Below, in pieces: positions 8,325 to 17,177 of a DNA stretch of 45,338 bases. This DNA comes from Candidatus Didemnitutus sp. (lineage in GTDB: Bacteria > Verrucomicrobiota > Verrucomicrobiia > Opitutales > Opitutaceae), in contig JAMPXH010000021.1 in NCBI GenBank assembly GCA_023701285.1, positions 1-45,338 of the forward strand. The letters are read 5' to 3'. Below the pieces are notes generated by a model. It worked only from the letters and a program-made list of their open reading frames with translations. It was not told the DNA's origin and made no database searches. The translations under genes were made by a program, and so were the position numbers. Positions within the stretch are counted from its first letter, which is position 1; each line of letters opens with the position of its first letter.

Positions 8325-8403
8325 GGCATCTACCGCGATGCGGGCCGGAGGAGGCGTGGAACTGGCGGCTTCGGGTTCGATGGCGTGAAGCTGCCGGGGA
8401 AAC

Positions 8404-8583
8404 TCAAACCGTGACGTCGAGCACCTGGCGACCGCGATACATGCCGGTCTTCGGGTTGACGCGGTGCGGACGGAAGGCGCTGCCGTCGACCGGGTCCTTG
8501 GCGAGTTCGGGCGCCTTGAACTTGTTGGCGGCGCGGCGGTTGGCGCTGCGGCGCTTGGATTGTTTGCGTTTCGGATTGGCCAT
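8404..8583 (-). CDS. rpmF: 50S ribosomal protein L32
   Basis: The 59-aa basic protein MANPKRKQSKRRSANRRAANKF... matches L32, with the conserved PHRVNPKTGMYRGRQV end. I chose the ATG at 8583, because an upstream start at 8676 would add 31 unlike residues. The zinc-ribbon cysteines of many L32 proteins are absent (a Cys-minus form), so it should not bind zinc. It heads the rpmF-plsX-fabH run, the classic lipid/ribosome pairing. The 120 bp before it contains a -35-like TTGACG (minus strand, 8676-8671) but no convincing -10. The leader is CTCGTCTCTTCAC. Confidence 0.95.
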   Translation of the reverse strand: MANPKRKQSKRRSANRRAANKFKAPELAKDPVDGSAFRPHRVNPKTGMYRGRQVLDVTV

Positions 8584-8705
8584 GTGAAGAGACGAGTAGT
8601 GCAGCCGCCGTTGCGGGCGGACCGCTCTGTGGATTGGAAGGTTGAGGAGGTAAGGTTCGCGGCCAGAGGCCGTCAAGACGTTTAACCGGCCGTATTAGCG
8701 GGGGC

Positions 8706-9725
8706 TTAGAACAGGTAAAAGCCGGCCAGCAACAACGCCAGTGCCAGACGATAGTAGGCGAAGAGCGCCAGCCCGTTGCGCGAGAGAAACGTCACGAGGA
8801 AGCGCACCGCCAGCGCCGCCGAGACCGCCGCCACCGCACCACCGAGCAACACGCTCGACCAGCCGAAGACCTCGATCATGGCGCCGCCTGACTTGTAACC
8901 CTTATACACGGCCGCGCCGGCGAGGGTCGGCAGGCCGACGAGGAAACTGAATTCCGCCGCCTTCACTGGCGAGAGGCCGGCGAGGTAGCCGCCGACGATG
9001 GTCACCATCGAGCGGCTCGTGCCCGGCCAAAGCGCGAGGCACTGCGCGAGGCCGATGCCGAGCGCCTTGCGCGGCGACAGGTCTTCGGGCGTGCCCTTCG
9101 AGTAGCCGATGCCGGCGTTCTGGCGCCGCCAGCGCTCCGCCCAGAGCATCAGGAACGCCCCCGCGACCAGCGCCGCGATCACGGCCTCGACGGAGAAAAG
9201 ATACCGATCGATCAAATCGTGCAGCGTGAAGCCGAGCACGCCCACGGGCAGGAACGCCAGCAGCACGTTCCGCAAGAGCCGGAAACCGGCGCTGCTGCGC
9301 CCGAAGAGACCGAGCAGCATGTTCACGAACTGCGGCCAATACATCAGCACCACCGCGGCGATCGCGCCGATCTGGATGACCACCGCGTAGGTGTCGGCGG
9401 CGATTTTCAACGTCAGCGGCACACCGGCGGGATGCTCCGGCGACGGTTGCTTATACCAGAGCGGCGCGCCCGCTGCGTCGGTCAATGGTGCCTCCGATTC
9501 CAGCCCGAGCACCTCGTTGGCGATGATGAGGTGGCCGGTCGACGAGATGGGCAGGAACTCCGTCACGCCCTCGACGACGCCGAGCACGATGGCGTCGGTC
9601 AGGCTCAGCTCCGCCGCCGGCGCGGCTGCGCGGGGCTTGGCCGGGCCCGGCTCCGCCGCGACGGCGGCGAGCGCGGCGAAGGCGGCTATGACAGAAATGG
9701 AACGACACAGAAAACCGGAATGCAC
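8706..9725 (-). CDS. uppP: Undecaprenyl-diphosphatase with an N-terminal extension
   Basis: This multi-pass inner-membrane enzyme (BacA/UppP family) recycles undecaprenyl pyrophosphate to the lipid carrier for peptidoglycan and LPS, and confers bacitracin tolerance. Signature motifs are EGVTEFLPISSTGHLI (about 52-67) and PGTSRSM. The 339-aa product is longer than the usual 265-280 aa. About 40 residues precede the first family helix and look like a signal peptide (SVIAAFAALAAVAA, then EPGPAKPRAAAP), which is unusual for UppP. There is also an insertion after the first motif (about 75-105). The start is GTG at 9725. It is divergent from trpD with an 82-bp gap and lies 120 bp upstream of rpmF in the same direction. 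Confidence 0.94.
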   Translation of the reverse strand: MHSGFLCRSISVIAAFAALAAVAAEPGPAKPRAAAPAAELSLTDAIVLGVVEGVTEFLPISSTGHLIIANEVLGLESEAPLTDAAGAPLWYKQPSPEHPAGVPLTLKIAADTYAVVIQIGAIAAVVLMYWPQFVNMLLGLFGRSSAGFRLLRNVLLAFLPVGVLGFTLHDLIDRYLFSVEAVIAALVAGAFLMLWAERWRRQNAGIGYSKGTPEDLSPRKALGIGLAQCLALWPGTSRSMVTIVGGYLAGLSPVKAAEFSFLVGLPTLAGAAVYKGYKSGGAMIEVFGWSSVLLGGAVAAVSAALAVRFLVTFLSRNGLALFAYYRLALALLLAGFYLF

Positions 9726-9807
9726 AGGGCGAAGCGTTCCGAACCGGCGCGGCCTGTCGAGAATTATGCTGGCGGCAGCGCGGGGCCGTCCGTTCCTTCA
9801 CGGTTCC

Positions 9808-10848
9808 ATGCTGGAGCCCTTGACCGCCCAACTCCGCGCCCCGCGCGATCTCACTCCGGAGCAGGCCCGCCTCGCGGCGCAACTGCTCGCGTCGGCCGAC
9901 GTCGCCGAGACGGCGAAGGTCGATTTCCTCGCCGCGCTCGCCGCCAAGGGCGAGACCACGGCCGAGATCGCCGCCTTCGCCGAGACTTACCGTGCCTCCG
10001 CGCGCGATCCCGGCGTGCAGGAGTGGGCGCCGCAGGCGCTCGACATCGTCGGCACCGGCGGCGATCACGCGGGCGGCTTCAACGTCTCCACGCTCGTCAC
10101 GCTCGTGCTCGCCAGCGCCGGCGTGCCGGTGATGAAGCACGGCAACGCCGGCATCACCTCCAAGTGCGGCAGCGCCGACCTCATGGCCGCGTTCGGCGTC
10201 GATCTCCAAGCTCCGCCCGAGAAGGCGCGTGCCGCCCTGCGCGAGCTGGGCTACTGTTTCTTCTTCGCCCCGGCGTATCACCCGACCTTCAAGCACATCG
10301 CCCCGGCCCGGAAGGCGCTCGCGGCGCGCGGTCAGCGCACGATCTTCAACATCCTCGGCCCGCTCATCAACCCGGGCCGCCCTGCGCACGTCATGCTCGG
10401 CGTTTATGCCCCGGCGCTCGTCGCGAAATTCGCCGAGACACTCGAGACGCTCCGCTGCCCCGCCGGCATCGTCGCGCACGGCATCCTCGGGCCGGATCGC
10501 GGCATCGACGAGTGGACCACGGCCACGGACAACCTCGTCGCGGGCGTGGGGCGTTTGCGCGAGACGGCAGCCAACTGGACCGCGGCCGACTTCGGGATGG
10601 AACGCGGACCGTTTTCCGACCTCGTCGGCGGCGATGTCGCCACCAACCTCGCGCTCACGGACGCGCTCCTCGCCGACCGCGCGCCGCGCGGCTTGACTGA
10701 CACGATCGTGGCCGTCGCCTCGATGGGCCTGTGGGTCGCCGGCCGCACCACGCAGGTGGCCGACGGCGTGCCGCTCGTGCGCGACCTGCTGCACGGCGGC
10801 GCTGTCGCCAAAAAGATTGCGGCGACCCGCGAATTCTATCGTTCGTAA
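9808..10848 (+). CDS. trpD: Anthranilate phosphoribosyltransferase
   Basis: The enzyme joins anthranilate to PRPP in the second step of tryptophan synthesis. The 346-aa product has the PRPP motif VGTGGDHAGGFNVST (81-95), the KHGNAGITSKCGSAD segment (110-124) and FNILGPLINPGRP. Length is normal. I chose the ATG at 9808 because the frame is open much further upstream but that part is antisense to uppP. No other trp genes are in the window and no leader-peptide attenuator is visible in the 82-bp gap. glmM begins 3 bp after its stop, so they share a transcript. Confidence 0.94.
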   Translation: MLEPLTAQLRAPRDLTPEQARLAAQLLASADVAETAKVDFLAALAAKGETTAEIAAFAETYRASARDPGVQEWAPQALDIVGTGGDHAGGFNVSTLVTLVLASAGVPVMKHGNAGITSKCGSADLMAAFGVDLQAPPEKARAALRELGYCFFFAPAYHPTFKHIAPARKALAARGQRTIFNILGPLINPGRPAHVMLGVYAPALVAKFAETLETLRCPAGIVAHGILGPDRGIDEWTTATDNLVAGVGRLRETAANWTAADFGMERGPFSDLVGGDVATNLALTDALLADRAPRGLTDTIVAVASMGLWVAGRTTQVADGVPLVRDLLHGGAVAKKIAATREFYRS

Positions 10849-10851
10849 GCC

Positions 10852-12192
10852 ATGTCCTCCCGCAGGTATTTCGGCACCGACGGCGTCCGCGGCGCCTACG
10901 GCAGCGAGATCATGAACGAGTCCTTCGCCTGGCGGCTGGGCGCGGCGGCGGCGCGCTTCGCCCTCGAACGCGGCGCCCGGGCCGGCGACCTCGTCTATCT
11001 CGGCCGCGACACCCGCGCCTCCGGTCCCGCGCTGGAACTCGCCCTCGCCGGCGGTCTCGCCTCCGCCGGCTTGCGGCCGACCTCGCTGGGCATCGTGCCG
11101 ACTCCCGCCGTGAGTCTCGCGCTCAAGTCCACGCCCGCCGCGCTCGGCGTCGTCATCACCGCCTCGCACAATCCCGCGGCGGACAACGGCATCAAATTCT
11201 TCGGACCGCACGGCATCAAACTCACCGATGCCGACGAGGCGCGCATCGAGGCGCTGTTGCCCAGGGAAGCCGGCGCCGCCGCGGACGCACTGCCGGTCGC
11301 CGATGCCGCCGGGCTCTACGTGCGCCGCGCGGTCGGGCTGCTCCCGGAGGGCGCGTTGCGCGGTTGGAAGATCGTGCTCGATACCGCCCACGGCGCCGCC
11401 TGCGCCACCAGTCGCGCCGTGCTGGAACAGTTGGGCGGGCAACTCGTCCTGCTCGGCAACACGCCCGACGGCACCAACATCAACGCCGGTGTCGGCAGCC
11501 AGCATCCGGAGGCGATGTGCGCCGCGGTGCAGGCGCACGGTGCGCGCCTCGGCATCGCGCACGACGGCGATGCGGACCGCTGCATCCTTTGCGACGAGCA
11601 CGGCGTGGTGCTCGATGGCGACGAGATGCTGACCCTGCTCGCCTTGGACGCGCTGGGCCGCGACGCACTCGCGCAGCGCACGCTCGTCGTCACCGTGCAA
11701 AGCAATCTCGGCGTGGACGCCGCCGTCGCCGCCGCGGGCGGGCGCGTCCTGCGCACCCCGGTGGGCGACCGCTACGTCATCGAGCGCATGCTGGCCGAAG
11801 GCGCGCAACTCGGCGGCGAGTCCTCGGGTCATGTGATTTGCGCGGAGATTTCGCCGACCGGCGACGGCCTTATCGCCGCGCTGAAGGTGATTGCGGTCAT
11901 GCGTGCGACCGGCCGACCGCTCTCGGAATTGCGCCGCGGGCTGCGGAAGTTTCCGCAGGTCACCGCAGCCATGACGGTGCGCGAGAAGAAGCCGCTCGCC
12001 GGCCTGCGACAGTTGTCCGCGGAGATCGCCGCCATCGAGGCCGAGCTGGGCGCGCAGGGTCGCGTGCTCGTGCGCTACTCCGGCACGGAGCCGAAGCTGC
12101 GCCTGCTGGTCGAGGGACCGAGTGACGACGTGGTGGGCGCCGCGCTCGAGCGCCTGTCGGCCGCGGTGCGGGCGGAACTCGAGGTCCTTTGA
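10852..12192 (+). CDS. glmM: Phosphoglucosamine mutase
   Basis: The enzyme converts glucosamine 6-phosphate to glucosamine 1-phosphate on the way to UDP-GlcNAc. The 446-aa product has the N-terminal FGTDGVRG (7-14), the phosphoserine loop TASHNP with Ser105, the Mg-binding DGDADR (238-243), the sugar loop GGESSGH and the C-terminal phosphate-binding RYSGTEPKLR. It starts 3 bp after trpD, a tight operon. Nothing is missing from the active site. Confidence 0.96.
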   Translation: MSSRRYFGTDGVRGAYGSEIMNESFAWRLGAAAARFALERGARAGDLVYLGRDTRASGPALELALAGGLASAGLRPTSLGIVPTPAVSLALKSTPAALGVVITASHNPAADNGIKFFGPHGIKLTDADEARIEALLPREAGAAADALPVADAAGLYVRRAVGLLPEGALRGWKIVLDTAHGAACATSRAVLEQLGGQLVLLGNTPDGTNINAGVGSQHPEAMCAAVQAHGARLGIAHDGDADRCILCDEHGVVLDGDEMLTLLALDALGRDALAQRTLVVTVQSNLGVDAAVAAAGGRVLRTPVGDRYVIERMLAEGAQLGGESSGHVICAEISPTGDGLIAALKVIAVMRATGRPLSELRRGLRKFPQVTAAMTVREKKPLAGLRQLSAEIAAIEAELGAQGRVLVRYSGTEPKLRLLVEGPSDDVVGAALERLSAAVRAELEVL

Positions 12193-12276
12193 CGCGTCGA
12201 CCGGCGCCCCGGTATCTCCCGCGCGCCGGCAACCGGCGGCTTTACGCGGCGCGACGATTCGCTTAGCCACCTGCGC

Positions 12277-12915
12277 ATGCCCGAACAATCCGTCGCCTCC
12301 CTCGAACCGCGCCTGCAAAAGCAGGTGGAGAGTGCGCGCACGGCGTTCGAACGCGGCAACTTCGCCTACACCGTCGAACTCTGCGGCGCCGTCCTCACGG
12401 CGGCGCCCGGGTGTCTGCCGGTGCGCAAGCTCCAGCGCACGGCGCAACTCAAGGGCGCCGGGGCACGCAGCGGTTTTCTGGCCCAGGCGCTCGGGCGCGT
12501 GTCGAGTGCGCCCTTTCTCCTCACGGGCCGCGCGGCGCTGGCGAAGGAGCCGTTGAAGGCGGTCGCGAGCGCCGAGCGGATGCTGGCCGCCGATCCGCGT
12601 GACGCGGCGGGTCTGCGTCTGCTCGGTGAAGCGGCGCTGGCACTGATGTGGCCGGAAACAGCGGTGTTCGCCTTCGAGGCTTTGCGCGAACTCGCGCCGG
12701 ACGACGTGGCCACGCTCGTTGCGCTCGGGCGCGCGCAGCTGGCGGCGGGCCGAGCGGCGCAGGCGGTGCAGTGTGCCGAGGCGGCTTTGCGGCTGGAACC
12801 GATCCACGGCGCGGCGCAGGCGTTGCTGAAGGATGCGTCGGTCGCGGAAAGCCTGCGGCAGGGACGTTGGGAAGAGGGCGGCGATTTTCGCGCCAAGGTG
12901 CGCCCGACGTCGTGA
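12277..12915 (+). CDS. Tetratricopeptide-repeat protein, unknown role
   Basis: The 212-aa, probably cytoplasmic protein has no signal peptide. Helix pairs typical of TPRs are visible, such as ARTAFERGNFAYTVELCGAVL near the start and LVALGRAQLAAGRAAQAVQ in the C-terminal half, ending with AEAALRLEPIHGAAQALL. TPRs mediate protein-protein contacts, and the partner is unknown. It lies 84 bp after glmM, and its TGA stop overlaps a GTG start of the MFS gene (GTGA), which suggests translational coupling. Confidence 0.7.
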   Translation: MPEQSVASLEPRLQKQVESARTAFERGNFAYTVELCGAVLTAAPGCLPVRKLQRTAQLKGAGARSGFLAQALGRVSSAPFLLTGRAALAKEPLKAVASAERMLAADPRDAAGLRLLGEAALALMWPETAVFAFEALRELAPDDVATLVALGRAQLAAGRAAQAVQCAEAALRLEPIHGAAQALLKDASVAESLRQGRWEEGGDFRAKVRPTS

Positions 12916-14078
12916 CGACGCGAGCGATGCCCGGGGCGGCGGCGATCTATTGGACGGCCTTCGTCGGGTTGTTCTTCGATTACTACGACCTCTACCTCTT
13001 CGTCTATCTGGAGCGCGCGCTGGTGGCGCATTTCGGCCTGAGTGCGGCGGAGAGCAACTGGCTGCAATTCACCGGGCTGGCGGGCGTGGGCGTGGGGGCG
13101 CTGGCCTTCGGCTTCCTCGCGGATCGCTTCGGGCGGGGCCGGGTGATGTTGGTGGTGTTCGGCGTTTATTTCGCGGGCATCGCGGGCATCAGCCTCGCGT
13201 GGGATCTGCCGAGCCTGCTGGTGGCGCGGCTGGTGGCGTCGCTCGCGCTCGGCGCGGAGTGGGGCATCAGTCACACGTATCTGGCGGAGCGCGTGACGGG
13301 TGCGGCGCGTTACCGATTCTCGGCGTGGCTGCAATTCTCCATCCTCGGCGGACTGCTCGCGGCCTTCGCGGCGCGCTATGCGCTGCCGGTGCTCGGCTGG
13401 CGCGCGCTGTTCGCGCTGTCGATCGTGCCGGTGGCGGTGCTGTCGGTGTTGCGCTGGCGCGCGCTCGCGGAAGGGGACGGTGCCGTCGCGCGGAGCGTCA
13501 GCGGAGCGGGCTGGCGCCTGTGGCGCGCGAATCTGCCGGCGTTCCTCGCCTGTCTCGGGCTCGCGAGCCTGACGATCGCGAGTGGCACGGTGAACGTCTA
13601 TTACGCGAAGGAGCTGCCGCAATCGCCGCTCTACACGGCGCTGTTCTGGCTCGCGGTGGCGCCGGGCATGCTGCTCGGCGCGTGGCTGGTGGCGTGCTGC
13701 GGTGTGCGCCGGGCGCTGTTGCTCTATGCGGTGGCGTTGACCGCGCTGTCGCTGGTCTGCTGGAGCCTCGCGTGGAGCGGGCGCAACCTGCTGTTCGCGC
13801 TCTGCCTGCCGCTACTGAACGGCATCCCGTTCGGGCTGATGGGCGCGTTTTTCAACGAGGTGTTCGCCGAGTATCGCACCATGCTCTCGGGCGCGGCCTA
13901 CAACCTCGGACGCATCCTGGCGGGCTTCTCACCGGTGCTCATCACGGCGCTGGGACTCAACGCGGGCGGGAACTACTTCGTGTTCACCGCGCTCGTGGGC
14001 CTGGGGGTGGCGCTGTTGGCGGGTGGGCTGACGGCGTTCACGCCGGCGGCGTCCGTGGCGGTGCGGCGCGAGGACTGA
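12912..14078 (+). CDS. MFS transporter
   Basis: The 388-aa inner-membrane protein has about 11-12 hydrophobic helices and MFS motif A in the first cytoplasmic loop (FLADRFGRGRVML). The early segment WTAFVGLFFDYYDLYLFVYL resembles the first helix of sugar/organic-acid symporters. I place the start at the GTG at 12912, which overlaps the TPR gene stop as GTGA. An ATG at 12927 (MPGAAAIYW) is a reasonable alternative. The substrate cannot be told. It is the last gene of the trpD-glmM-TPR-MFS run and converges with the beta-helix gene, 36 bp away. Confidence 0.85.
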   Translation: MTTRAMPGAAAIYWTAFVGLFFDYYDLYLFVYLERALVAHFGLSAAESNWLQFTGLAGVGVGALAFGFLADRFGRGRVMLVVFGVYFAGIAGISLAWDLPSLLVARLVASLALGAEWGISHTYLAERVTGAARYRFSAWLQFSILGGLLAAFAARYALPVLGWRALFALSIVPVAVLSVLRWRALAEGDGAVARSVSGAGWRLWRANLPAFLACLGLASLTIASGTVNVYYAKELPQSPLYTALFWLAVAPGMLLGAWLVACCGVRRALLLYAVALTALSLVCWSLAWSGRNLLFALCLPLLNGIPFGLMGAFFNEVFAEYRTMLSGAAYNLGRILAGFSPVLITALGLNAGGNYFVFTALVGLGVALLAGGLTAFTPAASVAVRRED

Positions 14079-14114
14079 GGCGAATCGCTCCGAGGTAAGT
14101 CAGGCAGCGGCGCT

Positions 14115-16196
14115 TCAAGGCTCGCGGTTACCGCGCACGGTGTTCGACGGCTCGGGGTCTACGCGCAGGAGCGAGGTGACGGGACGGCGTTCGCCGCGGA
14201 GGTCGTTGTCCTCAATGCGCGTGCGACGGACGTTGTCGGTGTAGATTGCGTGGTGCGCGCCTTTGCCGGTGAAAGGGAACCCGGCGAGCGTGGCGCCGAT
14301 GGTGTTGCGCGCGATCGTGCTGTCCTCGGCGTTCTGCACGGAGATGGCGCGCTGGCTCCAGTCAGTGATCGTGTTGCCGGTGATGGCGAGATCGGTGAAC
14401 GCGCGCGCAGCTGCAGGAGCGCCGCCGAGCTTGCGGAGGAGGACGTGGATGCTGCCGACGTCGGTCGAGGAACCGTCGAAGGCGCAGCGCTCGATCGTGT
14501 TGCCGGAGATGACGACGCGCTGGCTGGCGAGGCCGTTGTGCCAGGAGTCGGGCTCGTTGAGCGTGGCGATGGCGGCGTTGGAGACGCCGGTGTAGCGGTT
14601 GTCCTTCACGACGCCGTCGGGCGAGCGGAAGACGGTGCCGTAGCGGCGGATGCCGGTGAAACGGTTGCCGCGCACCATGAAGAGGGCGTTGCGCTTGCTG
14701 AGGGTGAAGAGTTGGTCGCTGTGCGTCTTCTTCGCCGCGTCCGTGTGCAGCGTGACGCCGGCGGGCAGCGCGGGGCTGAAAACGAGGGCGACCTCCGCGC
14801 CTTGGCGTGTGGCGCTCGTGACGGTGTAGGTCCCGCCGATGAAGGTGCCTTCGCGCGGATTGAAGATGCGGAAGGATTCGCCGGCTTCGAGGTCCGAGAA
14901 CTCGCGTGCCACCGTGATGGCGTCGGGCGCGCGCTGCGCGGTGACGAAGATGCCCTTGTTGTAGAGCGCGATGGCGTCGTCGCCGACCGCCTCGAAGGTG
15001 CAGCCCTCGACCCACGGGCCGATGACGTTGGCGCGCACGTGCACGCCGTCCGCGTTGCCCGCATACCAGCGCGTGCCGTCGCGCAGCCGCGAGCCGGACG
15101 AGAGAATCTTGAGTTGCGAGCCGCCGACGTGGCTGAAGTGCCCGGCGGGGCAGGCGTAGGCGATGACGCGGTCAAAGGTCGTGTCGACCGAGCGCGAAAC
15201 CGAGGCAAAGCCGCGCGTGCCGTTGCGGGCGAAGATGATCAGGCGGTCGCCGACCTCGAGCGTGGCGGCCTGTGCCTTGGAACTGACGGGCAGGCGGAAA
15301 AGTCCGTCGGTGGTGCGCGTGACGCGCGGGGCCTCGACGCGGAAGACGAGCGGGCTGCCGGTCTTCATCCAGCCGCGGCGCTCGGGAGCGGGATCGAGCA
15401 CCACGCCCCAGATCGAGCTGCTCTTGACGTGCGGCGCGTCGAAATCCGGATAGCCCGGCTCGCTGCGCAGGATCGCGGCCGAGGTTTTGTCGGTGAGGTC
15501 GATTGACTCAACGCGGCCGACGGCGTGGGGCAGGGGATCGTAGTCCACGCGGAAGCCGCGCACGGTGATCCGCGCGCACTCGTCGAAGCGGATGAAACCG
15601 GCGGCGGGATTCTCGATCACAATGAGGGCGTCTTGGCCGTCGATGATGAGGTCGCGGGCCTTCACGAGCGACAGGACGGCGTCGTCGGGCTTCACGCGGT
15701 AGGTGGCCCCGGCGGCGAATTGCACCCGCGCGGGCGTGGCGGCGGCCGCGGCGGTCAGCACGCGGCGGATACCGGCCAGGTCGGCGTCGGCCGGCACGGT
15801 GAAGACACTTTCGGGAGTGCGGAGTTGATAAACTTGCGGCGCGGTCCACGCGCCGGTGGTGCCGTCCGCCGCGAGGCTGCGCACGCGCCAGAAATGGTTG
15901 CCCGGTGCCAGCGGTTGCAGCGGCACGAAGCGCGCGATCTCCACGCGGTCGGTCAGAGTGGGGGACGCGAAGGTGACGTCGGGCGCGACTTGGATTTCGT
16001 AGGCGGCGGCGCCGGCGACGGGGCTCCAGAGAAAATCCGGGTGTTCGACGCAGGCAGGTGTTTCAGCCGCTGGCGCCAGCAAGGCCGGTGCCGGCAGCGC
16101 CGCGCGCAGCACGGCGGCGCTGGCGAGCGCCATCAGACTCAAGACGAGGCGCATCTTCGCGCGCCCCGGACGGGGAAGGGTAACAGCAGGGGACAT
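14115..16196 (-). CDS. Secreted protein: fibronectin-III-like domain plus right-handed parallel beta-helix
   Basis: The 693-aa product has a signal peptide (about 15-33, MRLVLSLMALASAAVLRAA). A fibronectin-III-like domain spans about 45-127 (DFLWSPVAGAAAYEIQV, NHFWRVRSLAADG). A long run of beta-helix rungs follows (ITVRGFRVDYD, FMVRGNRFTGI, VVISGNTIERCAF). A D-G-V-H motif (383-386) followed by FEAVGDDAIAL (Asp406, Asp407) aligns with the catalytic-region pattern of the GH110-like protein at 41,903, so this is probably a glycoside hydrolase- or lyase-like enzyme of unknown substrate. It starts 9 bp after the SGNH hydrolase stop, so they form an operon under the operator at 17,024. An internal ATG at 16154 is an alternative start. 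Confidence 0.78.
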   Translation of the reverse strand: MSPAVTLPRPGRAKMRLVLSLMALASAAVLRAALPAPALLAPAAETPACVEHPDFLWSPVAGAAAYEIQVAPDVTFASPTLTDRVEIARFVPLQPLAPGNHFWRVRSLAADGTTGAWTAPQVYQLRTPESVFTVPADADLAGIRRVLTAAAAATPARVQFAAGATYRVKPDDAVLSLVKARDLIIDGQDALIVIENPAAGFIRFDECARITVRGFRVDYDPLPHAVGRVESIDLTDKTSAAILRSEPGYPDFDAPHVKSSSIWGVVLDPAPERRGWMKTGSPLVFRVEAPRVTRTTDGLFRLPVSSKAQAATLEVGDRLIIFARNGTRGFASVSRSVDTTFDRVIAYACPAGHFSHVGGSQLKILSSGSRLRDGTRWYAGNADGVHVRANVIGPWVEGCTFEAVGDDAIALYNKGIFVTAQRAPDAITVAREFSDLEAGESFRIFNPREGTFIGGTYTVTSATRQGAEVALVFSPALPAGVTLHTDAAKKTHSDQLFTLSKRNALFMVRGNRFTGIRRYGTVFRSPDGVVKDNRYTGVSNAAIATLNEPDSWHNGLASQRVVISGNTIERCAFDGSSTDVGSIHVLLRKLGGAPAAARAFTDLAITGNTITDWSQRAISVQNAEDSTIARNTIGATLAGFPFTGKGAHHAIYTDNVRRTRIEDNDLRGERRPVTSLLRVDPEPSNTVRGNREP

Positions 16197-16205
16197 GACG
16201 AAAAA

Positions 16206-16988
16206 CTATTCGGGTTCCACCGGGGCGACGCCGAACGCACGCAGCATGGCCGGCAGGATCAGGCGCCGGCTGATCTCGGGGTCCGGATGCACGCCGTCCG
16301 GGACGTGCCGATCGAAGAGCTCCGGGCTCTCCGCCCGCAGGCGCAGCCAAGCGGCATGATGGTCGACGAGCACCAGACCCTGCTCCGCCGCGACCTCGCG
16401 CACCATCGCGTAGTGTGCGTCGAGTTCCGCGCGGCTGAACGGATGTTCGGCGGGGCGGGCGAGCACGGCGGCGCCGAGCGGGTTCATGGTGAGGAGGATG
16501 ATGCGCGTCGCGGGGTTGGCCGCGCGGAGGCGGGCGATGAGGGTCTCGAGGTTGCGGCGGGCGCCGGCGACGGTGAGCGCGGATTTGCGCGCGGCGTCGT
16601 TCATCGCAAATTCGATCGTCACGACGTCCGGCCGGTGCACGAGCACGCGCCCCTCGAGCTGGGCGAGGCCCCAAGTGGAATTTTCCCCGCCCTTGGCGGC
16701 GTTGACGATGGTGATGAGGTCACCGTGACGCTGCTTCAACAGCGCGTGCGACTGCGCCACCCAGCCCTCGCGCGCCGCGGTCAGGCTCGTGCCGTAGCAG
16801 ACGAGGGTCTGGGGGCGGCCGGCCGCCAGCTCGGCACCCAGCGGGTCCGTCTGCGGCGCGGCGGCGGCGAGGGCCAGCGGCGCGGCGAGGAGGATCGTCG
16901 CGAGAGCCACGCCCGCGCTCCGCGCGGCCTGCCGGAGCCGACCCGCGCCGGAAAGGAGCATGCGCAAGGGATTCACGCCCGGGAGCAT
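16206..16988 (-). CDS. Secreted SGNH/GDSL-type esterase
   Basis: The 260-aa exported hydrolase probably removes acyl groups from a carbohydrate. Block I is CYGTSLT with the nucleophile Ser68 (GTS in place of GDS), block III is EFAMNDA with Asn130, and block V is DGVHPD with Asp231 and His234, giving a complete triad. The signal peptide is long (about 10-44, with AGVALATILLAAPLALAAAA). I chose the ATG at 16988; a frame extension to 17078 would cross the operator, and an ATG at 16961 is possible. It is first in the operon with the beta-helix gene and divergent from the PEP-CTERM gene. Confidence 0.82.
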   Translation of the reverse strand: MLPGVNPLRMLLSGAGRLRQAARSAGVALATILLAAPLALAAAAPQTDPLGAELAAGRPQTLVCYGTSLTAAREGWVAQSHALLKQRHGDLITIVNAAKGGENSTWGLAQLEGRVLVHRPDVVTIEFAMNDAARKSALTVAGARRNLETLIARLRAANPATRIILLTMNPLGAAVLARPAEHPFSRAELDAHYAMVREVAAEQGLVLVDHHAAWLRLRAESPELFDRHVPDGVHPDPEISRRLILPAMLRAFGVAPVEPE

Positions 16989-17023
16989 GGGCGCGCCTGT
17001 GCCGCGCGGCCAATGGGTGTGGC

Positions 17024-17038
17024 GGTCAATCGTTGAGC
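17024..17038 (-). promoter_or_regulatory. Palindromic operator, SGNH/beta-helix side
   Basis: GGTCAATCGTTGAGC fits the consensus GGTnnACnGTnnACC with two deviations. It lies 36 bp before the SGNH gene start. Together with the site at 17,073 it forms 17-bp inverted arms with one mismatch. Confidence 0.65.
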
Positions 17039-17072
17039 CTGCGCGAGGGGCCTCCGGCCCCGATCGCCGAAG

Positions 17073-17087
17073 GCTCAACGGTTGACC
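17073..17087 (+). promoter_or_regulatory. Palindromic operator, PEP-CTERM/giant-protein side
   Basis: GCTCAACGGTTGACC fits GGTnnACnGTnnACC with one deviation. It lies 90 bp before the PEP-CTERM start. TTCTAG begins 10 nt after it, as at the related site 35,614. Confidence 0.7.
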
Positions 17088-17177
17088 GGAGCCGCGCTTC
17101 TAGCTCCGCGCCCGCTCTGCAAACTAGCCACCGCTGGTTCACCTCTCCCCGTTGGCTCTCCTCTGCATCCCCCTCTG

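Noticed and set aside
8654-8676. Sigma-70-type promoter for rpmF
   Set aside because: TTGACG is good, but the hexamer 17 nt on (TTACCT) is a poor -10, so it is noted only in the rpmF entry.
9726-9807. Tryptophan attenuator before trpD
   Set aside because: No Trp-codon leader peptide and no alternative hairpins are visible in the 82-bp gap.
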